From Amycolatopsis sp. A133 (lineage in GTDB: Bacteria; Actinomycetota; Actinomycetes; Mycobacteriales; Pseudonocardiaceae), in assembly GCF_031082405.1 (NCBI RefSeq), contig NZ_JAVHJU010000010.1:1-54574 (forward strand): a stretch of DNA of 54,574 nucleotides. The letters run 5' to 3'. The translations under genes and the position numbers were made by a program. Numbering within the stretch: the first letter of the stretch is position 1; each line of letters starts with the position of its first letter. Under the pieces are notes generated by a model. That model was given only the letters and a program-made list of their open reading frames with translations, had not been told where the DNA came from and made no database searches. Positions 38,904-46,789 of this stretch are shown one piece after another.

Positions 38904-40454
38904 TCAGGGCAGCTGGGCCAGCAGCGCGTTCACCTTGGCGACGTGCTCCGCGGTGAACGCGTCCCGCGCCCGGGCCTTGACCAGGTCCTTCTCCAGGTAG
39001 GGCGCCAGACCCGACTCCGGGCCGTCCAGGACGCCCTGCGCGACGGCGTTGACCTCCGGGCCGTCCGACAGCGTCCGGGTCACCTCGACCCGCAGGTCGA
39101 TCAGGTGCGCGGTGTACTGGCCGGTGGCCAGGAACGCGCGGACGTCGGCCACGCTGCCGTCGAGGGCCTGCTGCGCCCACGACTTCGTCGCCGGGCCACC
39201 GGCCGCCATGATCTGGTTGACCTCGACGCGGTCGTCGGTGTCCCGGCCCGGGTAGTCACCGGTGCGCAGCAGCGCGGCGACACCGGCGTACGGCCCGGCG
39301 AGCGCGTCACGAGCCGCCTGGCGCAGGCCCGGGCGGGCCTGGGGGTCCGCCGCGATCGCCGCGACGGCGGCGCGGTCGTCGGACTCCTGCGCGACGGCGA
39401 GGCCACCGCGCACGAACGCGACGACGTCGTCATCGGATCCGCTCAGCGCGGCGCGGGCGGCGTCCTTGACGGCGGCGCCGCCGTTGCGCAGCAGGTAGAC
39501 GGCCGCGCGACGGCCGTTCGGCACGGTCAGCGCCGGGTCGGCCGCGTCGGCGAGCAGCTTGTTGTTGTCCGTCTTGGCCTGCGCGGCGCGTGCCGCGGCT
39601 TCGCGGGCCTGCTGCTGCGCGGCGGCCTCGGCACCCGCGGCGGCCTGGCCGCTCTGCTGGGCCGCGGCCTCCTGGGCGGCGAGCCGGTCGGCGTTCGCCT
39701 TCCGCGCGTCCGAAGCGATCTTCGCGGCCTGTTCCGCGGCGAGCTTCACCACGAGGGGACGGTGGGCGGCCGCGGCCGCCTTGGCCCCGTCGAGCCGGCC
39801 CTGCACCGCGGTGAGCTCGGTGTCGTTGTTCGCGGCGACCTGCCGCCAGAGCGCGAGGAAGTACCGGACGTCGTCGGGGGTGCCGTCGAGGGCCGTCTGC
39901 GCGGCGGCCTTGACCTCGGGACCGCCGGCGGCCAGAGCCTGGTTCGCCGCGATGCGCTCGTCGAGCTCCTGCGCCTGCTGCAGGCCGGTCTCGAGGAAGG
40001 CGCGCACGTCGGCGGGGGTGCCGTCGAGCGCCTTCTGCGCCCGGGCGTTGACGGTCGGGCCGCCGGTGTTGGTGGCCTGGGCGACGGCGATCCGGTCGTC
40101 GGCGATCCGGGCCTGGGCCAGCCCGGTGGCCAGGAACTCGCGGATGTCGGCCTGGGTGCCGTCGAGCGCCTTCTGGGCGGCGCGCTTGGTGACCGGGCCA
40201 CCGGTGCTCATGGCCTGGGCGACGCGGACCCGGTCGTCGTCGTCCTGGGCCCGCTGACGGCCGGTGGTCAGGAAGGTCTGCAGGTCGGCGGATGAGCCGA
40301 GCAACGCCGTTTCGGCGGCCCGGGCCACGCCGGGGCCGCCGGTCTCCAGGAGCGAGACGGCCTGGGCCCGGTCGGACAGGACGTCCGCGGCCGCCGGCGT
40401 CGCGAAGACGGCGGCGGTGAGTGCCGCGGCGACGATTACTGCGTTCGCACGCAA
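38904..40454 (-). CDS. Secreted ALF-repeat protein
   Basis: The 516-residue product has a signal peptide (about 1-23, ending TPAAA) and two sets of short ALF (Ala-Leu-Phe) repeats. The recurring unit of about 35-40 residues has the form GGPxVxxxAxxALDGTPADVRxFLxTG, with four or so units before residue 180 and four or so after residue 310. Between them lies an Ala/Gln-rich coiled coil (about 215-300). ALF repeats are common in large secreted actinobacterial proteins, including polymorphic-toxin-like ones, but no C-terminal toxin domain or adjacent immunity gene is seen here. The role is unknown. Starts with GTG. Confidence 0.85.
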   Translation of the reverse strand: MRANAVIVAAALTAAVFATPAAADVLSDRAQAVSLLETGGPGVARAAETALLGSSADLQTFLTTGRQRAQDDDDRVRVAQAMSTGGPVTKRAAQKALDGTQADIREFLATGLAQARIADDRIAVAQATNTGGPTVNARAQKALDGTPADVRAFLETGLQQAQELDERIAANQALAAGGPEVKAAAQTALDGTPDDVRYFLALWRQVAANNDTELTAVQGRLDGAKAAAAAHRPLVVKLAAEQAAKIASDARKANADRLAAQEAAAQQSGQAAAGAEAAAQQQAREAAARAAQAKTDNNKLLADAADPALTVPNGRRAAVYLLRNGGAAVKDAARAALSGSDDDVVAFVRGGLAVAQESDDRAAVAAIAADPQARPGLRQAARDALAGPYAGVAALLRTGDYPGRDTDDRVEVNQIMAAGGPATKSWAQQALDGSVADVRAFLATGQYTAHLIDLRVEVTRTLSDGPEVNAVAQGVLDGPESGLAPYLEKDLVKARARDAFTAEHVAKVNALLAQLP

Positions 40455-40534
40455 GGAAAAACCCCCTCGATCGATGATCGTTCCGTTCCCTTATCGCGCG
40501 GGTGGTCGGAATGTTTCCGATAACCTCGGGCTTC

Positions 40535-41386
40535 GTGAGCCGTATGCGGAAGGCCGAGCCGGTGCCCGGGCGGTACCCGGTGCGGTTCGGCACGGCGGAG
40601 CTGGTCCGCGACACCGGCCGCGGCAACGCGTGGCTGGTGTCGGTGGACGGGGTCGCGCAGTCGTACGTCGACCTCGACGACCCGGCCCACCTGGAGTTCG
40701 ACTACGTCCGCCGGTTCGGGGACGTGGTGGACCGGCTGCCGCCGGGACAGCTGGACGCGCTCCACATCGGCGGGGCGGCGTGCACGCTGCCGCGGTACGT
40801 GGCGGCATCGCGGCCGGGCTCGCGGCAGCTGGTGTTCGACGCCGACGGCGAGCTGGTGGAGCTGGTCCGCACGCAGCTGGGGCTGCGGGTACCGGGCCTG
40901 CGCGTCCGGGTGACGGACGGCCGCGAAGGCCTGTCGACGCGCCGCGACGATTCGGCGGACCTGGTGGTGGTCGACGCGTTCGAGCGCGCCACGCTGGCCG
41001 GCGGCCTCGCAACCCTGGAGGCGACGAGGGCGATCGCGAACATCTTGCGAGCCGGCGGCGTCTACCTGGCGAACATCACGGACGGCTCGGGCCTGCCGTT
41101 CGCCCGCCGTTTCCTGGCCACGCTGCACGAGGTGTTCCCGGCGGTCCTGCTTCTGGCGGATCCGGCGGTGCTGCGCGGCCGCCGCTTCGGCAACCTGGTC
41201 CTGGCGGCCTCGGCGAGCAACCTCCCCACAGCGGAGATCGCCCGGAGGACGGCCTCGGCAGCATTCCCGGCAAGGTGCGTACACGGCCCGGAGCTGCAAA
41301 AACTGGCCGGCCGAGCGGCCCCGATAACGGACACGGACACACCCCCACCGCCCCAGCCCCCAAAGGACGTCCTGGGCCTGTTCTAG
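40535..41386 (+). CDS. Spermidine-synthase-like methyltransferase-fold protein
   Basis: The 283-residue product has the spermidine-synthase-type Rossmann fold: DALHIGGAACTLPRYV (about 81-96, replacing GGGxG by GGAACTL), the acidic strand LVFDADGELVEL (about 107-118) and SADLVVVDAFE (about 149-159). In true polyamine synthases these bind decarboxylated AdoMet. The actinobacterial class lacks the putrescine-site signature, so the product is uncertain. It is likely cytosolic. GTG 40535 is likely; ATG 40544 and GTG 40502 are alternatives. It is divergent from the ALF-repeat gene. Confidence 0.75.
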   Translation: MSRMRKAEPVPGRYPVRFGTAELVRDTGRGNAWLVSVDGVAQSYVDLDDPAHLEFDYVRRFGDVVDRLPPGQLDALHIGGAACTLPRYVAASRPGSRQLVFDADGELVELVRTQLGLRVPGLRVRVTDGREGLSTRRDDSADLVVVDAFERATLAGGLATLEATRAIANILRAGGVYLANITDGSGLPFARRFLATLHEVFPAVLLLADPAVLRGRRFGNLVLAASASNLPTAEIARRTASAAFPARCVHGPELQKLAGRAAPITDTDTPPPPQPPKDVLGLF

Positions 41387-41400
41387 CCCAACCTCAAACG

Positions 41401-41479
41401 CCCCAATGTGGCGTTCGGTGCATCCAACGCACCGAACGCCACATTGGGTGCATCCAACGCACCCAACGCCACATTGGGG
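41401..41479. repeat. Three-arm palindromic repeat
   Basis: Arm CCCAATGTGGCGTTCGGTGC is followed by its complement after ATCCAAC, and then the complement arm occurs again as a 31-bp tandem near-copy (GCACCGAACG versus GCACCCAACG). Either right-hand arm can pair with the left one, giving two alternative hairpins. It lies 14 bp after the spermidine-synthase-like stop, so at least one form probably terminates it. Confidence 0.65.
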
Positions 41480-41510
41480 CGCATCACCCAGGCCGCCGCG
41501 GCAGCCACGG

Positions 41511-41661
41511 CAGACCTCGCAGGCGCGGCGGCAGCCGTGGCAGAGCTCGCAAGCCGCGAGGAAGCCGCGGCAGCTCCCCCAGGTCACGGCGGCAGCCGCG
41601 GCAGATCCCGCAGGCCGCGAGGAAGCCGCGGCAGACCTCGCAGGTCGCGACGGAGGCACCG
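41511..41661. repeat. Degenerate 30-bp tandem repeat, five units
   Basis: Units begin with CAG(A/C)(C/G/T)C...CGCAG-like sequence at 41511, 41541, 41571, 41602 and 41632, spacing 30, 30, 31, 30. Each unit ends near GCAGCCGCGG or GAAGCCGCGG. On either strand the repeat keeps some frames open, but no start, ribosome site or family match is seen, so it is treated as non-coding. Confidence 0.65.
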
Positions 41662-41668
41662 TGGGGGT

Positions 41669-41729
41669 CCGGGGGCTCGGCCCCCGGGCAGAAGAACGAA
41701 GTGAAGGCCCGGCGAAGGGGCGAAGCCCC
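41669..41729 (-). terminator. Hairpins downstream of the SRP RNA gene
   Basis: GGGGcgaagCCCC (41717-41729) and CCGGGGG/CCCCCGG (41669-41687) form two stems within 25-85 nt past the 3' end of the SRP RNA, in its direction. They are candidate terminators without T-runs. Confidence 0.4.
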
Positions 41730-41752
41730 GAAGCCCGGAGCCGAAAAGAAGG

Positions 41753-41838
41753 GGACCCCGCGCACCCGTCAGAGCCTGCTTATCCTTGCTGCCTTCCGGC
41801 CCTGGGGAGGTTCACAGGGTGGACGCCGCGCGGGGTCC
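41753..41838 (-). ncRNA. ffs: Signal recognition particle 4.5S-type RNA
   Basis: On the minus strand the RNA has the closing helix GGACCCCGCGC/GCGCGGGGTCC and the conserved SRP core: CAGGGCCGGAAGGCAGCA, with the GGAA tetraloop and the asymmetric loop (AGG opposite AGCA) that bind Ffh. The length of about 86 nt is the short bacterial type. A -10-like TACACT lies 7 nt upstream. The 5' end is 24 nt past the cvnD stop on the same strand. Confidence 0.88.
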
Positions 41839-41845
41839 GTGGATC

Positions 41846-41851
41846 AGTGTA
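41846..41851 (-). promoter_or_regulatory. -10 element of the SRP RNA gene
   Basis: TACACT on the minus strand, ending 7 nt before the predicted RNA 5' end at 41838. The -35 region is not recognisable. Confidence 0.5.
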
Positions 41852-41862
41852 CCGGGCCCCGC

Positions 41863-42462
41863 TCAGGCTCCCGCGCCGGCCTGGGCGCGGGCCTTCTTGA
41901 ACGTGTTGTGCAGCACCGCCAGCAGCGCGTCGCGCACCGACAGCTTCTGGCGCGCGTCGAACGTGATCAGCGGGACGTCGTCGCTCACCGCCAGTGCCCA
42001 GCGCACGTCTTCGAGGTTGTGGCCGAGCGATCCGTCGAACATGTTCACCGCCACCACGAACGGGAGGCCCGCGTTCTCGAAGTAGTCGACCGCCGGGTAG
42101 CAGTCGTCCATGCGGCGGGTGTCCACGATCACCAGTGCGCCCAGTGCGCCGTGGACCAGGTCCTGCCACATGAAGCCGAAGCGGTCCTGGCCGGGTGTGC
42201 CGAACAGGTACAGCTTGACCTCTTCGTCGATCGTGATGCAGCCGAAGTCCAGTGCCACCGTGGTCGTGGTCTTGGCCGGGACGTGGCCGGTGCTGTCCAC
42301 CGAGGCCGCCACCGACGTGATCGCGGCCTCGGTCGTCAACGGCTTGATCTCCGAAATGGACGACACCGCCGTGGTCTTGCCGACGCCGAAGCCGCCCGCG
42401 ATGACGATCTTGACCGGGGCTGGCGGCCGGGCGCCCGGTTCAGTGAATGGCTTCGAGTCCAC
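41863..42462 (-). CDS. cvnD: CvnD small GTPase of the conservon
   Basis: The 199-residue product has the Walker A/G1 IAGGFGVGKTTAVSSISE (about 21-38), G3 LFGTPGQDRFGFMW and a G4-like VNMFDG. It belongs to the actinobacterial ATP/GTP-binding proteins of cvn operons, related to MglA-type GTPases. It acts with CvnB and CvnC near the membrane downstream of the CvnA sensor. It overlaps cvnC by 23 bp. Confidence 0.95.
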   Translation of the reverse strand: MDSKPFTEPGARPPAPVKIVIAGGFGVGKTTAVSSISEIKPLTTEAAITSVAASVDSTGHVPAKTTTTVALDFGCITIDEEVKLYLFGTPGQDRFGFMWQDLVHGALGALVIVDTRRMDDCYPAVDYFENAGLPFVVAVNMFDGSLGHNLEDVRWALAVSDDVPLITFDARQKLSVRDALLAVLHNTFKKARAQAGAGA

Positions 42463-42793
42463 GAATGACCCTTTCGATCATGCCGAGGTCGTGCGAGTTG
42501 TGGGTGCCCGGACGGCGGACGACGACGTAACCCAGCTCGGCGAGGTCGGCCACCAGCACCCTGGCCACGCCGATGTGCAGGCCGAGCATGGCGGCCACCT
42601 CGGCGACCGACATCGTGTTCCGGCAAAGGGACACGATCTCCTGGCGTTCGAACGTGAGCTTCGGGTGCGACGCCGCGCCGAGGCGGGACGTCATGACCTG
42701 CGCCTCGATCTCGAGGCTCTGGTCGACCGGCTGGGCCCGCCCCGAGGTCATCAGGTACGGCCGCAGCAGCGAGATGTCCGGTTCTTCGGACAT
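42440..42793 (-). CDS. cvnC: CvnC DUF742 protein
   Basis: The 117-residue product has the DUF742 pattern: LRPYLMTSGRA, a middle block with FERQEIVSLC, and a winged-helix-like MSVAEVAAMLGLHIGVARVLVADLA (split here: MSVAEVAAMLGLH then IGVARVLVADLA). It starts with ATG in a TGATG overlap with the cvnB stop. It is thought to be a regulatory adaptor. Confidence 0.94.
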   Translation of the reverse strand: MSEEPDISLLRPYLMTSGRAQPVDQSLEIEAQVMTSRLGAASHPKLTFERQEIVSLCRNTMSVAEVAAMLGLHIGVARVLVADLAELGYVVVRRPGTHNSHDLGMIERVIRGLEAIH

Positions 42794-43227
42794 CACGACC
42801 CCACAGTGTTCTTGAGCTCCTCGATCAGGCCGGGCGTCAGAACCTCAGTGGCGCGGTTGGCGAACATCGCCATTTCGTAGGCGATCGTGCCGAGGCTGGC
42901 CTGCTTGTTGGCCAGCACACCCAGCGAGCAGCCGATGCTGATCGTGCAGACGAGCAGGTACCCGTGCTCGAGCTCGATGATCACCTTGTCGGGCGAGCCG
43001 AGCGGGTGGCTTTCGGAGACGCCGTGGGCGAGGCCGAGCATGGCGGAGGAGATCGCGGCGAGGCGGTCGGCGTTGGAGCGCTCGAGCTCCGTCGACATCG
43101 CGATCAGCAGGCCGTCGGCCGAGACCGCGATGGCGGCTATCGCGCCCGCGGTGTGCTGCGCGAAGCGGCTCACCAGCCAGTTGAAGTTCTGGGCTTCGAC
43201 ACTGACGCCAGGTGCGGGGATGCTCAT
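42793..43227 (-). CDS. cvnB: CvnB roadblock/LC7-domain protein
   Basis: The 144-residue product has the roadblock/LC7 fold (FNWLVSRFAQHTAGAIAAIAV interrupted, then SADGLLIAMS and ISIGCSLGVLANKQASLGTI). In conservons it interacts with CvnD and CvnA. It starts 4 bp into the cvnA stop (ATGA). Confidence 0.95.
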   Translation of the reverse strand: MSIPAPGVSVEAQNFNWLVSRFAQHTAGAIAAIAVSADGLLIAMSTELERSNADRLAAISSAMLGLAHGVSESHPLGSPDKVIIELEHGYLLVCTISIGCSLGVLANKQASLGTIAYEMAMFANRATEVLTPGLIEELKNTVGS

Positions 43228-45971
43228 TTCCTGCTCTCTTCTCCTCGTTCCATCACACGACCGGCGACCACGCCTTGGGGCGGGCTGTCTGCCGTCACGT
43301 CCTCCGCCTTCGCAAGGCCGGCGGCGAACGCGTCGAACGCCGCCCGCTCGGCCGCCGGGTCCCGCTTGGTGCGGTTGACGACGGCGCGGGCGAGCGGCCG
43401 CCCGGCGGTCTGCTGACGCAGGCCGGGGGCGAGCTGGGCACCGGGGACGCGGCGGATCAGGCCGTCGCGCGACTGCGCGGCGGCCGTCAACGGGGCCGTG
43501 GCCACCGGCGAAGCCTCCACAGCGTCTACGGGGACGCGGACCGGGAGAGGTGACACGGGTGCGGTCACGACGGTGGGCGGCGCGGACGGCGGCTCGGTCG
43601 TCATCGCGCTGACCTCGGCGGCCTTCGCGAAGGCGCTCGCGAAGCCGTCCATCGCGGCCTTGGTCGCTTCGGGGTCGTGACGCGGCTTGTCGTTGCCGGC
43701 CACCGGCGCCGACGTGCCCGGTTCGGGCAGCTGGGCGCCGCGGACCCGGCGGCGCAGGCCGCCGCGTGATTCCGCCGTTGCCACCACCTCCGGCTCGGGC
43801 TCGGTCTCGGCGGCGGGCTCGGCGTCGGGTTCGGCGGCCGGCCACACCGGTTCCAGCTCGCGGAACCAGCGGAAGCCGTTGCCGTGGCCGAGCAGCGCCG
43901 GGATCGCCGGCGCCGGCAGTTCGGCGGGCCGGTCGCGGGCCGGTTCGGGCGCCGGCGGCCGGAAAGCGGTCAAGTCGGACAGCGTGCTGGGCGCGGCGTG
44001 CCGGGGCTGCGACGGCGCCGGGATCGCGGGCGCCTGTTCGGGTTTCGCACGCAGCTGGGTCCGGTGGGTGAACAGCGACGGCGGGATGGTCAGCCGCGCG
44101 GTCACGCCGCCGGTGGTCGGCGTCGCGAGCAGCTCGACCCCCAGCTCGTGGCGCCGCGCCAGGCGGCCGACCACGAACAGGCCGAGCACACTGGTCGGCG
44201 CGAGCTCCAGGCGTTCGCGCTCGACGAGCCGCTTGTTCTCCTCGGCCAGCTTCTCCGCGGTCATGCCGATGCCGTGGTCGACGATGCTCACCAGGCAGGC
44301 GCCGTCGGCGAGCAGCATGGTGTCCACCTCGACCATCGAGCCCGGCGGCGAGAACGACGTCGCGTTCTCCAGCAGCTCGGCGAAGACGAGCACGAGGTCG
44401 GCGCCGAGCGCCGACGACAGCAGGATTTCCGCGACGACGCCGAGCTTGACGCGCTGGTAGTCCTCGATCTCGGCGAGCGCCGAGCGCAGGGCCGTCGACA
44501 GCTCGATCGGGCCGGCGATGCGGGCTTCGTCGCGGGTGCCGGACACCACGAGCAGGTTGTCCGCGTTCCGGCGCAGGCGGGTGGAGAGGTGGTCGAGCCG
44601 GTAGAGGCTGGCCAGCAGCCGGGTGTCCTGCTCGTTGCGCTCGACCTCGTCGATCAGGGCGAGCTGGCGGCCGACGAGGTTCTGCGTGCGCTTCGCGACG
44701 TTCGCGAACATCAGGCTGGTGTTGCGGCGGGTGAGCGCCTGGCGTTCGACCAGCTCGGCGGCGGTGGTCTGGACCCGGTTGAACGCGGCGGCCAGCTTGC
44801 CGAGCTCGTCGTCGGAGACGACGTCGATGGTGGCCAGCCGCGGGATCTGCTCCTCGGCCTCTTCGGTGTCGGTCACGCGGACGAGCTCGGTGCCGGCGAG
44901 GTCGGCGACCGACGTCGCCGCGGTGGTCAGCTGGCGCAGCGGACCGGCGATCGAGCGGGACACCGCGACGGCGAGGAACGCGACCAGCAGGAACAGCCCG
45001 CCGGCGCCGAGGCCGACCGTCCAGGCCAGCCGGGTCGCGCTGTCGGCTCGTTCGGTCGCGGAGTCGGCGATCTCGTTGATCGCCCGTTCCTGCACGAGTT
45101 TCCGCTGCCCCGCGTGGATGTCCGCCGCCGAGAGCACGTCCGAAACGTACTGCGTGGTGCCCGCCGCGTCACGCGGGCTGCCGACCTGGCCGGCGAGTTC
45201 GTCGACGCGCCGTCCGGCGTCGCTCTGCTCGACCCGGACGACCAGGGCGGCCCGCTCGCTGTCGTCACCGTCGTCGCCCTGCTTGACGAACCGGTCGATG
45301 AAGATGGGTGCCTGCTGGGTCGCGTCGTCCAGGATGGACCGGCCGGCCTCCGGCGACACCGCGGTCACGATGAGGGCCATCGCGCGCAGCGAGTTCTCCT
45401 CGTTCGCCCGCAGCAGCGCGTCCAGCGCCGTCAGCTCCCGGGTGCCCTCGGCGTCACTGGTGAGCTGCGGGACCAGGCGCACGGAGTCGATCACCGCGTC
45501 GACCACGGCGTTGTAGGTGCGGGCAACGCTGTCGAGCGCGACACCGCGGCGAGCGGCGTTCTGCCGCAGCTCGCCGAGCGAGCCGATCCGGGTCAGTGCC
45601 GCGGAAAGCTCGTCGGGGGCGTCGGGCCCCAGCGCACCGCGGACGTCGGCGACGGTCTTGTCGACCACCTTCTGCTGCTGGACCATCTGGTCGGGGCTCG
45701 CCGAAGGCGTCGCCACGAACGCGGCCGTCAGCAGCCGCTCGCGCTGCAGCTGCCACATCAGCCCGCCGAGCTGCTGGGCGTTGCGCGCCACGGCGGCCGA
45801 CTGCGCCGCCGCGCCGGCGCTGTTCGCCTGCGTCAGCACGAACGGCACCGACACCAGCACCACCGCGACCAGCGGCGGCAGGAGCAGCAGGTTCAGCTTG
45901 CCGCGAATACCGAGCCGGGCGAGAACTCCCCCGCCGCCGGCCCGTTCCGCGGCCGACCTGCCGTGTCTCAT
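43224..45971 (-). CDS. cvnA: CvnA nitrate/nitrite-sensing-domain sensor histidine-kinase-like protein
   Basis: The 915-residue product has an N-terminal helix (about 26-48), a large extracytoplasmic NIT-type sensor domain, a second helix (about 316-340), HAMP and a GHKL ATPase domain with ELLENATSFSPPGS (N box) and VDHGIGMTAEKL (G1). The long Pro/Ala tail after about residue 640 carries two copies of a basic motif (GLRRRVRGAQL and GLIRRVPGAQL), each followed by D-P-E/A-A-x-x-A-A-F/M-D-x-F-A-x-x-x-A-K-A. The usual H-box histidine is not obvious. It heads the conservon and should sense an external signal. Confidence 0.93.
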   Translation of the reverse strand: MRHGRSAAERAGGGGVLARLGIRGKLNLLLLPPLVAVVLVSVPFVLTQANSAGAAAQSAAVARNAQQLGGLMWQLQRERLLTAAFVATPSASPDQMVQQQKVVDKTVADVRGALGPDAPDELSAALTRIGSLGELRQNAARRGVALDSVARTYNAVVDAVIDSVRLVPQLTSDAEGTRELTALDALLRANEENSLRAMALIVTAVSPEAGRSILDDATQQAPIFIDRFVKQGDDGDDSERAALVVRVEQSDAGRRVDELAGQVGSPRDAAGTTQYVSDVLSAADIHAGQRKLVQERAINEIADSATERADSATRLAWTVGLGAGGLFLLVAFLAVAVSRSIAGPLRQLTTAATSVADLAGTELVRVTDTEEAEEQIPRLATIDVVSDDELGKLAAAFNRVQTTAAELVERQALTRRNTSLMFANVAKRTQNLVGRQLALIDEVERNEQDTRLLASLYRLDHLSTRLRRNADNLLVVSGTRDEARIAGPIELSTALRSALAEIEDYQRVKLGVVAEILLSSALGADLVLVFAELLENATSFSPPGSMVEVDTMLLADGACLVSIVDHGIGMTAEKLAEENKRLVERERLELAPTSVLGLFVVGRLARRHELGVELLATPTTGGVTARLTIPPSLFTHRTQLRAKPEQAPAIPAPSQPRHAAPSTLSDLTAFRPPAPEPARDRPAELPAPAIPALLGHGNGFRWFRELEPVWPAAEPDAEPAAETEPEPEVVATAESRGGLRRRVRGAQLPEPGTSAPVAGNDKPRHDPEATKAAMDGFASAFAKAAEVSAMTTEPPSAPPTVVTAPVSPLPVRVPVDAVEASPVATAPLTAAAQSRDGLIRRVPGAQLAPGLRQQTAGRPLARAVVNRTKRDPAAERAAFDAFAAGLAKAEDVTADSPPQGVVAGRVMERGEESRK

Positions 45972-46000
45972 CCCGCCACCTTCCCCGTCTTCCGATCTTC

Positions 46001-46789
46001 TCACTCGCCCGCGGCCACCCGGCTCACGTGGCCGCGGTGCTGCTCCCGGACCAGGTCCTCGATCCGGGCGCGCAGCGCGAGGAACCGCGGTTCGCGCTTC
46101 ACCGCCAGGTCGCGCCCGGCGGGCAGCGCCACCTCGACGTCGGCGGCGATCCGGCCCGGGTCGGAGGCGAGTACCACCACCCGGCCGCCCAGGAACACCG
46201 CTTCCTCGACGTCGTGGGTGACCATCAGCACCGTGGTGCCGGTGTCGGCCCACACCTGGCGGATCAGCACCTGCATGTCCTCTTTGGTCTGGACGTCCAG
46301 CGCGCCGAAGGGTTCGTCGAGCAGCAGAACTTCCGGTTCGCACGCCAGCGCGCGCGCGATCGCGACGCGTTGCTTCTGACCGCCGGAAAGCTGCTTCGGC
46401 AGCGACCGGCGCACGGCTTCGAGCCCGGTTTCGGCCAGGTACCAGTCGACGCGCTCGGCGCGCTCGGCCGGGTCGAGCGAGAGCAGCTCGAGCCCGAACG
46501 CGACGTTCTTCTCGACACTGCGCCACGGGTAGAGCGCACCGGCCTGGAAGACGAGCCCGCGGTCCGGCCCGGGGCCGGTCACCGGAACGCCGTCGAGCAC
46601 GATCTCGCCCTCGGTCGGGTGGGTGAGCCCGGCCACCAGCGACAGCAGCGTCGACTTGCCGGAGCCGCTGGCGCCGACGACGCAGACGAACTCGCCGCGC
46701 AGCACCTCGAGGTCGACGCCGTCGAGGGCGCGCGTGACCCGGCCGCGGACGGTGTAGTCCTTGGCGACGCTCCGCAGTTCCAGCGTCAT
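46001..46789 (-). CDS. NitT/TauT-type ABC transporter ATP-binding protein
   Basis: The 262-residue product has Walker A VGASGSGKST (about 37-46), Q-loop FQAGALYPWRSV, signature LSGGQKQRVAIARAL, Walker B LLLDEPFGALD and H-loop VTHDVEEAVFL. It is the ATPase of a sulfonate/nitrate/taurine-like importer and overlaps the permease gene by 4 bp. The substrate is unknown. Confidence 0.94.
   Translation of the reverse strand: MTLELRSVAKDYTVRGRVTRALDGVDLEVLRGEFVCVVGASGSGKSTLLSLVAGLTHPTEGEIVLDGVPVTGPGPDRGLVFQAGALYPWRSVEKNVAFGLELLSLDPAERAERVDWYLAETGLEAVRRSLPKQLSGGQKQRVAIARALACEPEVLLLDEPFGALDVQTKEDMQVLIRQVWADTGTTVLMVTHDVEEAVFLGGRVVVLASDPGRIAADVEVALPAGRDLAVKREPRFLALRARIEDLVREQHRGHVSRVAAGE

Noticed and set aside
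41481..41700. Cys-rich small protein encoded by the 30-bp repeat on the minus strand
   Set aside because: The frame follows from the repeat period of 30 bp (a multiple of 3), with no start, ribosome site or conserved domain.
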